Program-made: the position numbers and the translations under genes
The notes under the pieces: model-generated
The model's database searches: none
What the model saw: the letters and a program-made list of their open reading frames with translations, nothing else
What the model was told of the DNA's origin: nothing
Origin: Sporosarcina sp. BP05
Lineage (GTDB): Bacteria; Bacillota; Bacilli; Bacillales_A; Planococcaceae
Direction: 5' to 3'
Length of the DNA stretch: 64,000 bases
NCBI RefSeq assembly: GCF_014282005.1
Contig: NZ_JACFTD010000002.1
Location: 124,001 to 188,000 of the forward strand
Shown: piece by piece, positions 57,074-64,000 of the stretch
How the letters are laid out: each line of letters starts with the position of its first letter
How positions within the stretch are numbered: position 1 is the first letter of the stretch

Positions 57074-57589
57074 GTGTATAAGTATTTTTTACCAGATGAG
57101 TATGTGAAAGACATTTTTCATATTCAACCTGAAGCACTTAAAAATAAAGGAATCAAAGGGGTAATCACGGACCTGGACAATACGCTAGTCGCGTGGGACA
57201 GGCCTGATGCAACACCTGAAATCATCGAATGGATAACATCAATGCAAGATGCTGGCATACAGGTTACCATCGTTTCGAACAACAATGAAATGCGTGTCAA
57301 AGCCTTTTGCGAACCTCTCGGCATTCCATTTATAAATGATGCACGCAAACCAATGCGGAAATCATTCCAAAAGGCACTTAGCTCTATGAATGTCAAAAAA
57401 GAGGAAGTCGTCGTCATCGGTGACCAGTTACTGACCGATATACTGGGCGGTAACAGAAAAGGATTACACACGATACTCGTAGTGCCAGTTGCGACGTCAG
57501 ACGCCGCCATCACGAAGTTCAACAGGAAGATTGAAAGAAGGATCATGGCGGGATTGAAACGCCGTGGCTTGATTAAGTGGGAGGAATAA
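57074..57589 (+). CDS. yqeG: YqeG family HAD phosphatase
   Basis: The 171-residue HAD-superfamily protein has the DxDxT motif in VITDLDNTLVAW, VSNNNEMRV as motif II, and GDQLLTDILGGNRKG as motif IV. The YqeG/GEP4 family includes phosphatidylglycerolphosphate phosphatases. GTG was chosen because CGGAG is well spaced from it; an earlier GTG overlaps the site. It heads the conserved yqeG-yqeH-aroE-yqeI-nadD-yqeK-rsfS-yqeM cluster. Confidence 0.93.
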   Translation: MYKYFLPDEYVKDIFHIQPEALKNKGIKGVITDLDNTLVAWDRPDATPEIIEWITSMQDAGIQVTIVSNNNEMRVKAFCEPLGIPFINDARKPMRKSFQKALSSMNVKKEEVVVIGDQLLTDILGGNRKGLHTILVVPVATSDAAITKFNRKIERRIMAGLKRRGLIKWEE

Positions 57590-57591
57590 GC

Positions 57592-58692
57592 TTGGAAGAA
57601 ATTAAATGTATCGGTTGTGGAATAACAATCCAGACTGAAGACCCGAAATTGGAAGGCTTTACGCCGCCAGCTTCTTTAGAAAAAGAGGACGTTATTTGCA
57701 AGCGTTGTTTCCGACTGCGCAATTATAATGAATTACAACCCGTATCATTATCCGGCGATGATTTCCTTGCTATTTTAAATGGTATTGGTCAAAAAGACGG
57801 ATTGGTCGTTAAAATCGTCGATATTTTCGATTTTAATGGTAGCTGGATAAACGGTCTGCATCGCTTTGTTGGTGCTAAAGATATTTTATTGATTGGTAAT
57901 AAAGCAGATATTTTACCGAAATCAATTAACCCGAACCGTCTTATCAACTGGATGAAAGCTGAAGCGGCTAAACTTGGCTTGAAACCTGTTGATGTTTTGC
58001 TTGTTTCTGCTCATAAAGGAAAAGGGATGGAAGAAGCACTCACAGCGATTGATAAACATCGCCGTGGGAAAGACGTGTACGTAGTCGGCTGCACAAACGT
58101 CGGGAAATCAACGTTCATCAATCGCATCATTAAAGGAGCGACTGGTATCGGAGAAGTAATTACGACTTCCCATTTCCCGGGAACAACTTTAGATCTTGTT
58201 GAAATTCCATTTGAGGATGGAAAAGCTATCTATGATACACCGGGGATTATTAATCACCATCAGATAGCACATCATTTAAATGCAAATGATTTGAAAGCAA
58301 TCACACCTAAAAAGGAATTGAAACCGTCAGTATTCCAGCTGAACGCTGAACAGACATTATACATCGCTGGTCTTGCGCGTTTTGATTTTATTTCTGGTGC
58401 CCGTTCGTCGTTTACAATTCATGTTTCGAATGAATTATCGATTCACCGGACAAAGCTTTCCAATGCGGATCATTTGTACAAAGAACACCTTGGTGGAATG
58501 CTATCACCGCCATCTGGTGAATCGCTTGAAACGCTACCGCCATTTGTGCGTCATGAATTTTCGATAAAAAAAGCGAAAACGGACATTGTTATTTCGGGGC
58601 TAGGTTGGATCACGATTCAGCATCCTAATGTAGTCGTCGCAATACATGCACCTCGTGGGGTCGATGTTGTACTACGCCCTTCATTAATTTAG
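57592..58692 (+). CDS. yqeH: Ribosome biogenesis GTPase YqeH
   Basis: YqeH is a circularly permuted GTPase needed for 30S assembly. The 366-residue protein has an N-terminal zinc finger (CIGCGI...CKRCFRLRNY). Permuted G motifs follow: G4 NKADILPKS, G5 SAHKGKG, then G1 GCTNVGKST and G3 DTPGI. The start is TTG behind GGGAGG. A 143-bp inverted-repeat element separates it from aroE. Confidence 0.95.
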   Translation: MEEIKCIGCGITIQTEDPKLEGFTPPASLEKEDVICKRCFRLRNYNELQPVSLSGDDFLAILNGIGQKDGLVVKIVDIFDFNGSWINGLHRFVGAKDILLIGNKADILPKSINPNRLINWMKAEAAKLGLKPVDVLLVSAHKGKGMEEALTAIDKHRRGKDVYVVGCTNVGKSTFINRIIKGATGIGEVITTSHFPGTTLDLVEIPFEDGKAIYDTPGIINHHQIAHHLNANDLKAITPKKELKPSVFQLNAEQTLYIAGLARFDFISGARSSFTIHVSNELSIHRTKLSNADHLYKEHLGGMLSPPSGESLETLPPFVRHEFSIKKAKTDIVISGLGWITIQHPNVVVAIHAPRGVDVVLRPSLI

Positions 58693-58696
58693 AGGA

Positions 58697-58840
58697 AGTT
58701 CAAAAAGTCCGGTGAAAATAAGTCTTCAGATTACGTTGTCAGCTTGCTACTTCGCTGCTCACGTATTGAGTGCATACGCTGCGCTGCCCGTTGCTGCGCT
58801 ACCTAGTACTCCCCGGCTCTTTTCATCCTCCTTTTTGAAC
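58697..58840. repeat. Inverted-repeat element D (MITE-like)
   Basis: A 144-bp unit with perfect 10-bp terminal inverted repeats GTTCAAAAAG and CTTTTTGAAC. Partial pairing continues inward (GGTGAAAA with TTTTCATC). The interior, GCTTGCTACTTCGCTGCTCA through TGCGCTGCCCGTTGCTGCGC, is strongly structured. It separates yqeH from aroE inside the operon. No coding content. Confidence 0.85.
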
Positions 58841-58863
58841 CCTTACCTAAGGAGGGACTCATT

Positions 58864-59691
58864 ATGAAAAAGTGGTATGCAGTTATCGGAGATCCAATCA
58901 AACAATCAATGTCTCCGGGTATGCACGAAGCTTGGTTTAATGAAGAAAGTATTGACGCATCCTATATTCCCATACATGTAACAGCAGACAGACTGCGGGA
59001 AGCGGTAGAGGGCTTGAAGAATTTGGGCTGTTCAGGCTGGAACGTAACAGTTCCGCATAAAAGTGCTATCATCCCGTTTCTTAATCAGTTAGATCCTTCC
59101 GCGCGACAAATGAACGCAGTGAATACTGTCCATGTACTCGAGGATGGCACGCTCGTTGGCTCCAATACAGACGGTAAGGGATTTGTCCGTTCGTTGGAAG
59201 AAGCTTATGGTGAGCAGTGTAAGGATAAAAAAGTTCTCGTTATCGGAGCGGGCGGTGCTGCACGCGGTATCGCCTTTGCACTTCAGTCCGCGGGATATGG
59301 CCCTATCTTTTTCACGAACCGTACACTTGAAAAAGCCATACAACTAGCAGATGACCTTTCCAATTCGGCGGTATTATCGGTATCGGATGCAGAATTATCT
59401 CTATCTGAATTCGGTTTGATCGTCCAGACGACATCGGTCGGTATGAACTTTTCGCAACTAGGAATGCCTTTAAATCCGGGAAATGTTTCTGAAGGAACTG
59501 TTGTGGCTGATATTATCTACAATCCCCTTGAAACGGAATTCCTTTCAGAATCCCGTAAAAGGGGAGCGCACACATTGAACGGGGTCGGCATGTTCGTCCA
59601 TCAAGGAGCGCTTGCGTTCGAGACTTGGACAGAAGTACGCCCTGAAACAGGATTTATGATTGACAAAATAACGACAACTCTTGGAGGATAA
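58864..59691 (+). CDS. aroE: Shikimate dehydrogenase
   Basis: AroE reduces 3-dehydroshikimate with NADPH. The 275-residue protein has YAVIGDPIKQSMSPGMHEAW, the catalytic Lys/Asp pair in NVTVPHKSAI and NTDGKGFVRSLE, the nucleotide loop VIGAGGAARGIAF, and GVGMFVHQGALAFE. RBS AAGGAGGGA. Located between yqeH and yhbY as in Bacillus. Confidence 0.97.
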   Translation: MKKWYAVIGDPIKQSMSPGMHEAWFNEESIDASYIPIHVTADRLREAVEGLKNLGCSGWNVTVPHKSAIIPFLNQLDPSARQMNAVNTVHVLEDGTLVGSNTDGKGFVRSLEEAYGEQCKDKKVLVIGAGGAARGIAFALQSAGYGPIFFTNRTLEKAIQLADDLSNSAVLSVSDAELSLSEFGLIVQTTSVGMNFSQLGMPLNPGNVSEGTVVADIIYNPLETEFLSESRKRGAHTLNGVGMFVHQGALAFETWTEVRPETGFMIDKITTTLGG

Positions 59692-59697
59692 ATTACT

Positions 59698-59988
59698 ATG
59701 TTAACTAATAAACAAAAAAGCTTTCTTCGTGGCGAATCAAATCGTCTACAACCACTTGTCCATATTGGTAAAAGCGGATTGACAGAATCGGTTATCACGC
59801 AGATTGAAGAAGCGCTTGAAGCAAAAGAAATTATTAAAGTAACAATTCTACAAAACTGTGACCAAGACAAAAATGAAATTGCGGCGAAACTTGAAGAACA
59901 AGTAGGAATTGAAGTCGTTCAAGTTATCGGCAAAATCATTGTTTTATATAAAGAATCAGTTGAGAAAAAACGGATCGAACTTCCATAA
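59698..59988 (+). CDS. yhbY: YhbY family RNA-binding protein (YqeI)
   Basis: The 96-residue CRM-domain protein begins MLTNKQKSFLRGESNRLQPL and contains the RNA-binding GKSGLTESVI loop. YhbY associates with pre-50S particles in E. coli. The gene starts 6 bp after aroE with TTGGAGG upstream, and nadD follows closely. Confidence 0.94.
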   Translation: MLTNKQKSFLRGESNRLQPLVHIGKSGLTESVITQIEEALEAKEIIKVTILQNCDQDKNEIAAKLEEQVGIEVVQVIGKIIVLYKESVEKKRIELP

Positions 59989-60003
59989 GGAGGTAAGCAC
60001 CAT

Positions 60004-60573
60004 ATGAAAAAGATTGGCATTCTTGGCGGTACATTCAACCCGCCTCATATCGGACATCTGATTGTTGCGAATGAAGTAAAGCAATCTCTCGGTCTAGATG
60101 AAGTTCGGTTAATGCCGACAGCGGTTCCACCGCATAAAACTGCACCTGGTGATGCGACTGCTGAACAGCGATTGCAGATGGTGGAACTTGCTGTTCAGGC
60201 TATTGATGGCTTGACCGTATCCGCTTTTGAAGTGGAACGCGGCGGTGTTTCCTATACGTTTGATACGATGAAACAATTGATAGAGATTGAACCGCAAAGT
60301 GAGTTTTACTTTATCATCGGCGGTGATATGATTGATTTGTTGCCTAAATGGCACCGTATTGAAGAACTTGTCACGCTTGTCAATTTCGTAGGTGTTGGAC
60401 GTCCAGGGACTATCGGAACAACAGATTTCCCAATTATTATGGTGGATATCCCACAAATTGAGTTGTCTTCTACATTGATTCGGCAACGCTTTTCCGACAA
60501 TGGCGCCGTCCAATTGCTTATCCCGCCTGCGGTGGAAGCTTTTATTCGCAAGGAGGGTTTGTATGGAAGTTGA
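60004..60573 (+). CDS. nadD: Nicotinate-mononucleotide adenylyltransferase
   Basis: NadD makes deamido-NAD from NaMN and ATP. The 189-residue protein has GILGGTFNPPHIGHL with the (H/T)xxH nucleotidyltransferase motif, PTAVPPHK, FIIGGDMIDLLPKWH, and the C-terminal ISSTLIRQR-type motif (here LSSTLIRQRFS). RBS AAGGAGG. Its end overlaps yqeK by 11 bp, so the two are translationally coupled. Confidence 0.97.
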   Translation: MKKIGILGGTFNPPHIGHLIVANEVKQSLGLDEVRLMPTAVPPHKTAPGDATAEQRLQMVELAVQAIDGLTVSAFEVERGGVSYTFDTMKQLIEIEPQSEFYFIIGGDMIDLLPKWHRIEELVTLVNFVGVGRPGTIGTTDFPIIMVDIPQIELSSTLIRQRFSDNGAVQLLIPPAVEAFIRKEGLYGS

Positions 60574-61117
60574 ACAGCTGAAAATAGAAATTGCTAAACG
60601 TATGCCGAAACGACGTTATGAACACGTTTTACGGGTAACGGAAACGGCAAAAAGATTGGCTGAGAAGTACCAGCTTCCAGTGGTTAAAGCTGAGCAAGCG
60701 GCGCTATTCCATGATATTGCGAAATTCATGGACAAGGCTGACCTGCATCACGTTTTAAACACAGCAAACGAAGATTCACGGCTCTTGTCATTTCATCACG
60801 AGTTGTGGCATGCTCCAGTCGGGGCAATTATCGCTCGTGATGAATTTGGGATTAGCGACGCGGATATCCTGAACGCAATCCGCTATCATACAACCGGTCG
60901 GGCAACTATGTCCCCGCTTGAAAAGTTGATTTATGTTTCTGATATGATTGAACCTGGACGCAGCTTTCCAGGAGTGGATGAGTTAAGAGAAAAAGCTGAA
61001 GAAAATCTAGATACAGCAATGGAAGCTTGCATTTATCAGTCAGTGCAATTTCTTGTGAATAAAAGAGTACCGGTTTTTCCGGACTCGATAGACTGTTACA
61101 ATGAGCACCTTAAATAA
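60563..61117 (+). CDS. yqeK: HD-domain hydrolase YqeK (diadenosine tetraphosphatase)
   Basis: YqeK hydrolyses Ap4A symmetrically. The 184-residue protein has HD-superfamily ligands in RYEHVLRVTETA, ALFHDIAKFMD, HHELWHAPVGA and AIRYHTTGR. ATG behind AAGGAGGG, inside the end of nadD, was chosen. The cluster places it between nadD and rsfS as usual. Confidence 0.95.
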   Translation: MEVEQLKIEIAKRMPKRRYEHVLRVTETAKRLAEKYQLPVVKAEQAALFHDIAKFMDKADLHHVLNTANEDSRLLSFHHELWHAPVGAIIARDEFGISDADILNAIRYHTTGRATMSPLEKLIYVSDMIEPGRSFPGVDELREKAEENLDTAMEACIYQSVQFLVNKRVPVFPDSIDCYNEHLK

Positions 61118-61135
61118 GAAGGGAACAGTGAAATT

Positions 61136-61483
61136 ATGACTACTACATTACTAGAAACAGCTTATAAAGCAATCGACGATAAAAAAGGCGAGGACATCGT
61201 AGTACTGAATATGGAAGGGGTATCGCTTATCGCGGACCAATTCATTATCTGTCATGCGAATTCAGGACGCCAAGTTCAAGCAATTGCAAAAGAAGTAGCT
61301 GACAAAGCTTCTGAAGCTGGATTTAACACAAAAAGAATAGAAGGAATGGACATGGCTAGATGGGTACTCGTCGATCTAGGCGATGTTGTTGTTCACGTAT
61401 TCCACAAAGACGAACGTGGTTACTATAACCTTGAAAAGCTTTGGGGAGACGCACCAATGTTGGACATGGCTGAAGAGAGATGA
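61136..61483 (+). CDS. rsfS: Ribosomal silencing factor RsfS
   Basis: RsfS binds L14 and blocks subunit joining under starvation. The 115-residue protein has GEDIVVLNMEGVSLIADQFII, MARWVLVDLGDVVVHVFHKDER and YYNLEKLWGDAP, all family signatures. RBS AGAAGGGA. Its stop overlaps the ATG of yqeM. Confidence 0.96.
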   Translation: MTTTLLETAYKAIDDKKGEDIVVLNMEGVSLIADQFIICHANSGRQVQAIAKEVADKASEAGFNTKRIEGMDMARWVLVDLGDVVVHVFHKDERGYYNLEKLWGDAPMLDMAEER

Positions 61484-62220
61484 ATCAGGCTTATTCCGAA
61501 TTCGCTTCTGTCTACGATGAACTAATGACCGACATTCCCTATGACGCCTACATTGATATTATTGATGTAGCGGCAGGGGGGATTGACGGTAAACGTGTAC
61601 TAGATATCGGATGTGGAACGGGCCTATTATCCATGAAACTTGCTAAGCAAGGAGCACAAGTGACTGGAATCGATCTTTCTGCCGACATGTTAGTGGTGGC
61701 AGAAGAACGTGCAAAGTCGCTTTCTTTGCCTGTGCAATTTATCGAACAACCTATGCAACAGCTTGAGGGGTTTGCGGACTATGATGTCGCTGTCATCGCC
61801 ATTGATTCATTAAACTATTTACCGAATCGTGAAGATGTGCTGTCGACATTTCGTCAAATCCATTCGGCCCTTGCGGTTGGTGGAAAATTGATCTTTGATG
61901 TCCATTCAACTTTTAAAACGGATGTCATTTTCATGGAAGGTCCTTTTACGTTTGATAATGGTCGAATAACATACATATGGATAACGGAAGAAGGCGAAGA
62001 ACACCACTCCGTTTATTCTGAACTGGCCTTTTTCGTTAAGGGCGAAAGTGGTTTGTATAGGCGTTTTGATGAGGTTCATACGCAACGAACGTTTCCAGTA
62101 AGTGACTACGCAGATATGCTTATGGACACAGGTTTTTCGATTGAACGGATTTTTGCAGATTGGGAAGATGAAGCGCCACATGAAGAAAGTGAACGAATAT
62201 TTTTTCAAGTCAGAAAATAA
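61480..62220 (+). CDS. yqeM: SAM-dependent methyltransferase YqeM
   Basis: The 246-residue class I methyltransferase has motif I VLDIGCGTGLLSMKLA, post-I GIDLSADML and a motif IV-like YDVAVIAIDSLNYL. The start YSEFASVYDELM is typical of YqeM. The substrate is unknown. The ATGA overlap with rsfS indicates coupling. In B. subtilis comER lies between this gene and comEA on the opposite strand; here only about 45 bp intervene and comER is absent. Confidence 0.88.
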   Translation: MNQAYSEFASVYDELMTDIPYDAYIDIIDVAAGGIDGKRVLDIGCGTGLLSMKLAKQGAQVTGIDLSADMLVVAEERAKSLSLPVQFIEQPMQQLEGFADYDVAVIAIDSLNYLPNREDVLSTFRQIHSALAVGGKLIFDVHSTFKTDVIFMEGPFTFDNGRITYIWITEEGEEHHSVYSELAFFVKGESGLYRRFDEVHTQRTFPVSDYADMLMDTGFSIERIFADWEDEAPHEESERIFFQVRK

Positions 62221-62223
62221 ACC

Positions 62224-62252
62224 TTTTCAATTGGCCGGCATTCATTTATAAT
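62224..62252 (+). promoter_or_regulatory. Candidate promoter of comEA
   Basis: TTTTCA and a perfect TATAAT are separated by 17 bp. The -10 ends on a TTG that would otherwise be the most upstream in-frame start, which argues for a later start codon. No clear ComK box recognised. Confidence 0.4.
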
Positions 62253-62266
62253 TGAATGAACTCCAT

Positions 62267-62938
62267 ATGGATGCCGCCGAAGAAAGGGTGACTGTACTGT
62301 TTCTTTCGTTTGTATCCGGTAAATGGCGTAAGATTATAACCCCAATTGCAGCGATCGCTGTCATATCCGCTTTTCTGTTCTTCCCCAAAGGACAGGCTGA
62401 CGATGATACGTTTGTCATGAGCGACCAAAACCCATTCCCTGAATTGATTGAAGAAAAGATTGAAGAAGAAATTGTAAATAGCGTTCAAATTGCTCCAGCC
62501 CCCATCGTTGTCGATGTGAAAGGTGCTGTTAGGCACCCTGGTGTCTATGCGATGCAAGATGGAGACCGCCTGATTGATGCTATTAACGCAGCAGGAGGCT
62601 ATTTGCCAAACGCTGATTCCAGAATGCTGAACCATGCTATGAAACTGGCGGATGAATTTGTCGTCTATGTCCCGGTCGAGGGAGAAGAAGTGCTAGCCAT
62701 TTCCTTCACCCCGATAAGTGGGACAAGTGCGCCGCAAGATGACGGAAAAGTCAATATTAATACCGCGGATGAAAAAGAATTGATGACTATCCCTGGTATA
62801 GGACCGTCAAAAGCGGCAGCAATTGTTCAATACCGGACGGATAAAGGTTCTTTCAAATCGCCTGAATCATTGATGGAAGTGTCTGGGATTGGCGAGAAAA
62901 CATTCGAAAAACTAGAGCCTAAGATTACAGTGAATTGA
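62267..62938 (+). CDS. comEA: Competence DNA receptor ComEA
   Basis: ComEA binds double-stranded DNA at the cell surface during transformation. The protein of about 223 residues has one N-terminal membrane helix (IITPIAAIAVISAFLFF). An external SLBB-like domain (VDVKGAVRHPGVYAMQDGDRL) and a C-terminal double helix-hairpin-helix DNA-binding domain (VNINTADEKELMTIPGIGPS, SLMEVSGIGEKTFEKLE) follow. The start is not settled: this ATG has no good site, while GAAGAAAGGGTG lies just upstream of a possible CTG at 62297. Confidence 0.88.
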   Translation: MDAAEERVTVLFLSFVSGKWRKIITPIAAIAVISAFLFFPKGQADDDTFVMSDQNPFPELIEEKIEEEIVNSVQIAPAPIVVDVKGAVRHPGVYAMQDGDRLIDAINAAGGYLPNADSRMLNHAMKLADEFVVYVPVEGEEVLAISFTPISGTSAPQDDGKVNINTADEKELMTIPGIGPSKAAAIVQYRTDKGSFKSPESLMEVSGIGEKTFEKLEPKITVN

Positions 62939-62970
62939 TTGAAGTACAATCTAGGATAAGAATGTGCTAA

Positions 62971-63130
62971 ATATGTTGAAAAAGTGAATACCTCTATAAA
63001 CTAAGCGAAGGCGCCTTAACAGGGGTAGCCGAAGCCATAAGACTGACGGCGAAGCTGTCTGGCTTATGGCAGGAGGCATCCCCGAGCGCCGCGGCGAATT
63101 CATTGGGGTTCTTTATTTTTGACATATATA
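62971..63130. repeat. Hairpin element A, copy between comEA and comEB
   Basis: ATATGTTGAAAAAG at the left and CTTTATTTTTGACATATATA at the right are near-inverted ends. Inside are ACTAAGCGAAGGCGCC, GGGGTAGCCGAAGCCATAAG and GGAGGCATCCCC, with CCATAAG pairing perfectly with CTTATGG. It splits an operon that is normally contiguous. Confidence 0.88.
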
Positions 63131-63158
63131 AACGAAATAAATATTGGAGGCATTCACA

Positions 63159-63722
63159 ATGGAGCGAATAACGTGGGACCAGTTTTTCATGGCCCAGTGC
63201 CATCTATTAGCAGTTCGAAGTACATGTACAAGACTTTCCGTCGGTGCATCGATTGTCAGGGATAACCGAATCATTGCAGGCGGCTATAATGGTTCCATAT
63301 CAGGGGGAGACCACTGTATCGACCACGGTTGCTATGTTGTCGGGAACCACTGTGTGAGGACTATCCACGCGGAAATGAACGCATTGCTGCAATGCTCGAA
63401 GTATGGCATACCTGTTGCAGGATCAACGCTGTATGTGACGCACTTTCCATGTCTGCAATGTTCGAAAGCAATTATTCAAGCAGGCATTAAGCATGTCATC
63501 TACGCAACAGATTATAAAAACGACGAATATGCATTAAAGCTATTTGCGCATTCCGATGTTTCCGTTCTGCATATTCCGTTTGATGAAAAGAAAGTTGACT
63601 TTTCCAGCGAGAGTAAGTTAGAACTTTTCAATGAAATGCTGCTAAAAATGCAGGCATTAGGCGCTGGAAATGAAGAACTCGCCCCTTACAAACAAAGGGT
63701 GGATAGCTTATTCGACAAATGA
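63159..63722 (+). CDS. comEB: dCMP deaminase ComEB
   Basis: ComEB is a zinc-dependent deoxycytidylate deaminase encoded in the comE locus, though not itself essential for transformation. The 187-residue protein has the catalytic HAEMNALLQC and the zinc-binding PCLQC, plus SVGASIVRDNRIIAGGYNGS. ATG behind TTGGAGG was chosen. Its TGA overlaps the comEC start. Confidence 0.95.
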   Translation: MERITWDQFFMAQCHLLAVRSTCTRLSVGASIVRDNRIIAGGYNGSISGGDHCIDHGCYVVGNHCVRTIHAEMNALLQCSKYGIPVAGSTLYVTHFPCLQCSKAIIQAGIKHVIYATDYKNDEYALKLFAHSDVSVLHIPFDEKKVDFSSESKLELFNEMLLKMQALGAGNEELAPYKQRVDSLFDK

Positions 63723-64000
63723 TTTCACGTGTACGTTTCATGTATCTAGCAATTCCGGTCGCCGTATCAGCATTTGCTGCATACGGTCCGGTTTATCTAC
63801 TACTCTGTAATCTGTTTCTTCTTCCCATCTTCTTGAGCAAAAAAGAAGATTTCCTCACACCTATCCTCGCGGTTGCGACCGCTCTCTTCTCTTTTTTCTA
63901 TATTTCAGCGACCATTCCTATAATTGAAGAAACCGGCAAAGCAACTCTTAGCCTCACTTGGACAGATAATGTGAAAATTGACGGCAGTAAGATGAAGGGA
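63719..64000 (+). CDS. comEC: ComEC/Rec2 DNA-uptake channel, 5' part only
   Basis: Only the first 94 codons are in the window. They start MISRVRFMYLAIPVAVSAFA with two or three hydrophobic helices, then TGKATLSLTWTDNVKIDGSK, the beginning of the external OB-type domain. The ATGA overlap with comEB and the gene order identify it as comEC, the membrane channel for transforming single-stranded DNA. Confidence 0.85.
   Translation, partial: MISRVRFMYLAIPVAVSAFAAYGPVYLLLCNLFLLPIFLSKKEDFLTPILAVATALFSFFYISATIPIIEETGKATLSLTWTDNVKIDGSKMKG

Overview
The window is a chromosomal segment of a low-GC, endospore-forming Gram-positive bacterium of the order Bacillales. Gene order closely follows the Bacillus subtilis spoIVFA-obg-ruvAB-secDF-relA-aspS-cymR-alaS-udk-yqeG-comE region. 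Protein sequences, frequent TTG/GTG starts and the intergenic repeats suggest Planococcaceae, with a Sporosarcina-like organism most likely. That placement is an inference, not a search result.

Layout. (1) 1-1,440: a NERD-domain gene bracketed on both sides by an array with an exact 20-bp period. (2) 1,440-7,150: sporulation, ribosome and phenylalanine block: spoIVFA-spoIVFB behind a SigE-like promoter, L21 leader-rplU-prp-rpmA, spo0B-obg-pheB-pheA. (3) 7,150-11,570: a repeat-rich gap, a LysM spore protein resembling SafA with 11 hexapeptide repeats, a phosphotransferase-fold protein and a KinB-like membrane histidine kinase. (4) 11,650-18,780: ruvA-ruvB-queA-tgt-yajC, a DUF421 protein, convergent spoVB, comN. 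(5) 18,960-29,300: fused secDF, a LapA-like protein, recJ-apt, relA-dtd, and a secreted SH3/amidase. (6) 29,360-34,130: T-box-controlled hisS-aspS, 6S RNA, tcdA. (7) 34,130-39,335: an accessory insertion relative to the Bacillus order, with a lipoprotein, a decayed IS605-type tnpB with its right-end hairpin, a DUF4184 protein and four small membrane-protein genes, one of which appears to start at ATT. (8) 39,400-46,680: rarA, cymR-iscS-mnmA, a TPR protein, recD2. (9) 46,680-55,090: T-box alaS, ireB-ruvX-DUF1292, mltG-trmR-udk-greA, yrrS. (10) 55,100-64,000: mtnN, a 26-residue peptide gene, uninterrupted sigK, yqeG-yqeH-aroE-yhbY-nadD-yqeK-rsfS-yqeM, then comEA-comEB-comEC, which runs off the window.

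Functional links. Several genes serve the sigma-K checkpoint and spore assembly (spoIVFA, spoIVFB, spo0B, a KinB-like kinase, spoVB, safA, sigK). Others serve ribosome assembly and translation (rplU, prp, rpmA, obg, rsfS, yhbY, yqeH, hisS, aspS, alaS, dtd, queA, tgt, mnmA, trmR, tcdA), recombination (ruvA, ruvB, ruvX, recJ, recD2, rarA) and competence (comN, comEA-C).

The least explained material is intergenic. There are at least four families of structured repeats: a 20-bp periodic array; a 140-190 bp hairpin element in five places; a modular GGCGCC-bounded element whose two modules occur in swapped order at two loci; and a short motif preceding small membrane-protein genes. Several short genes with good ribosome-binding sites also stand out.
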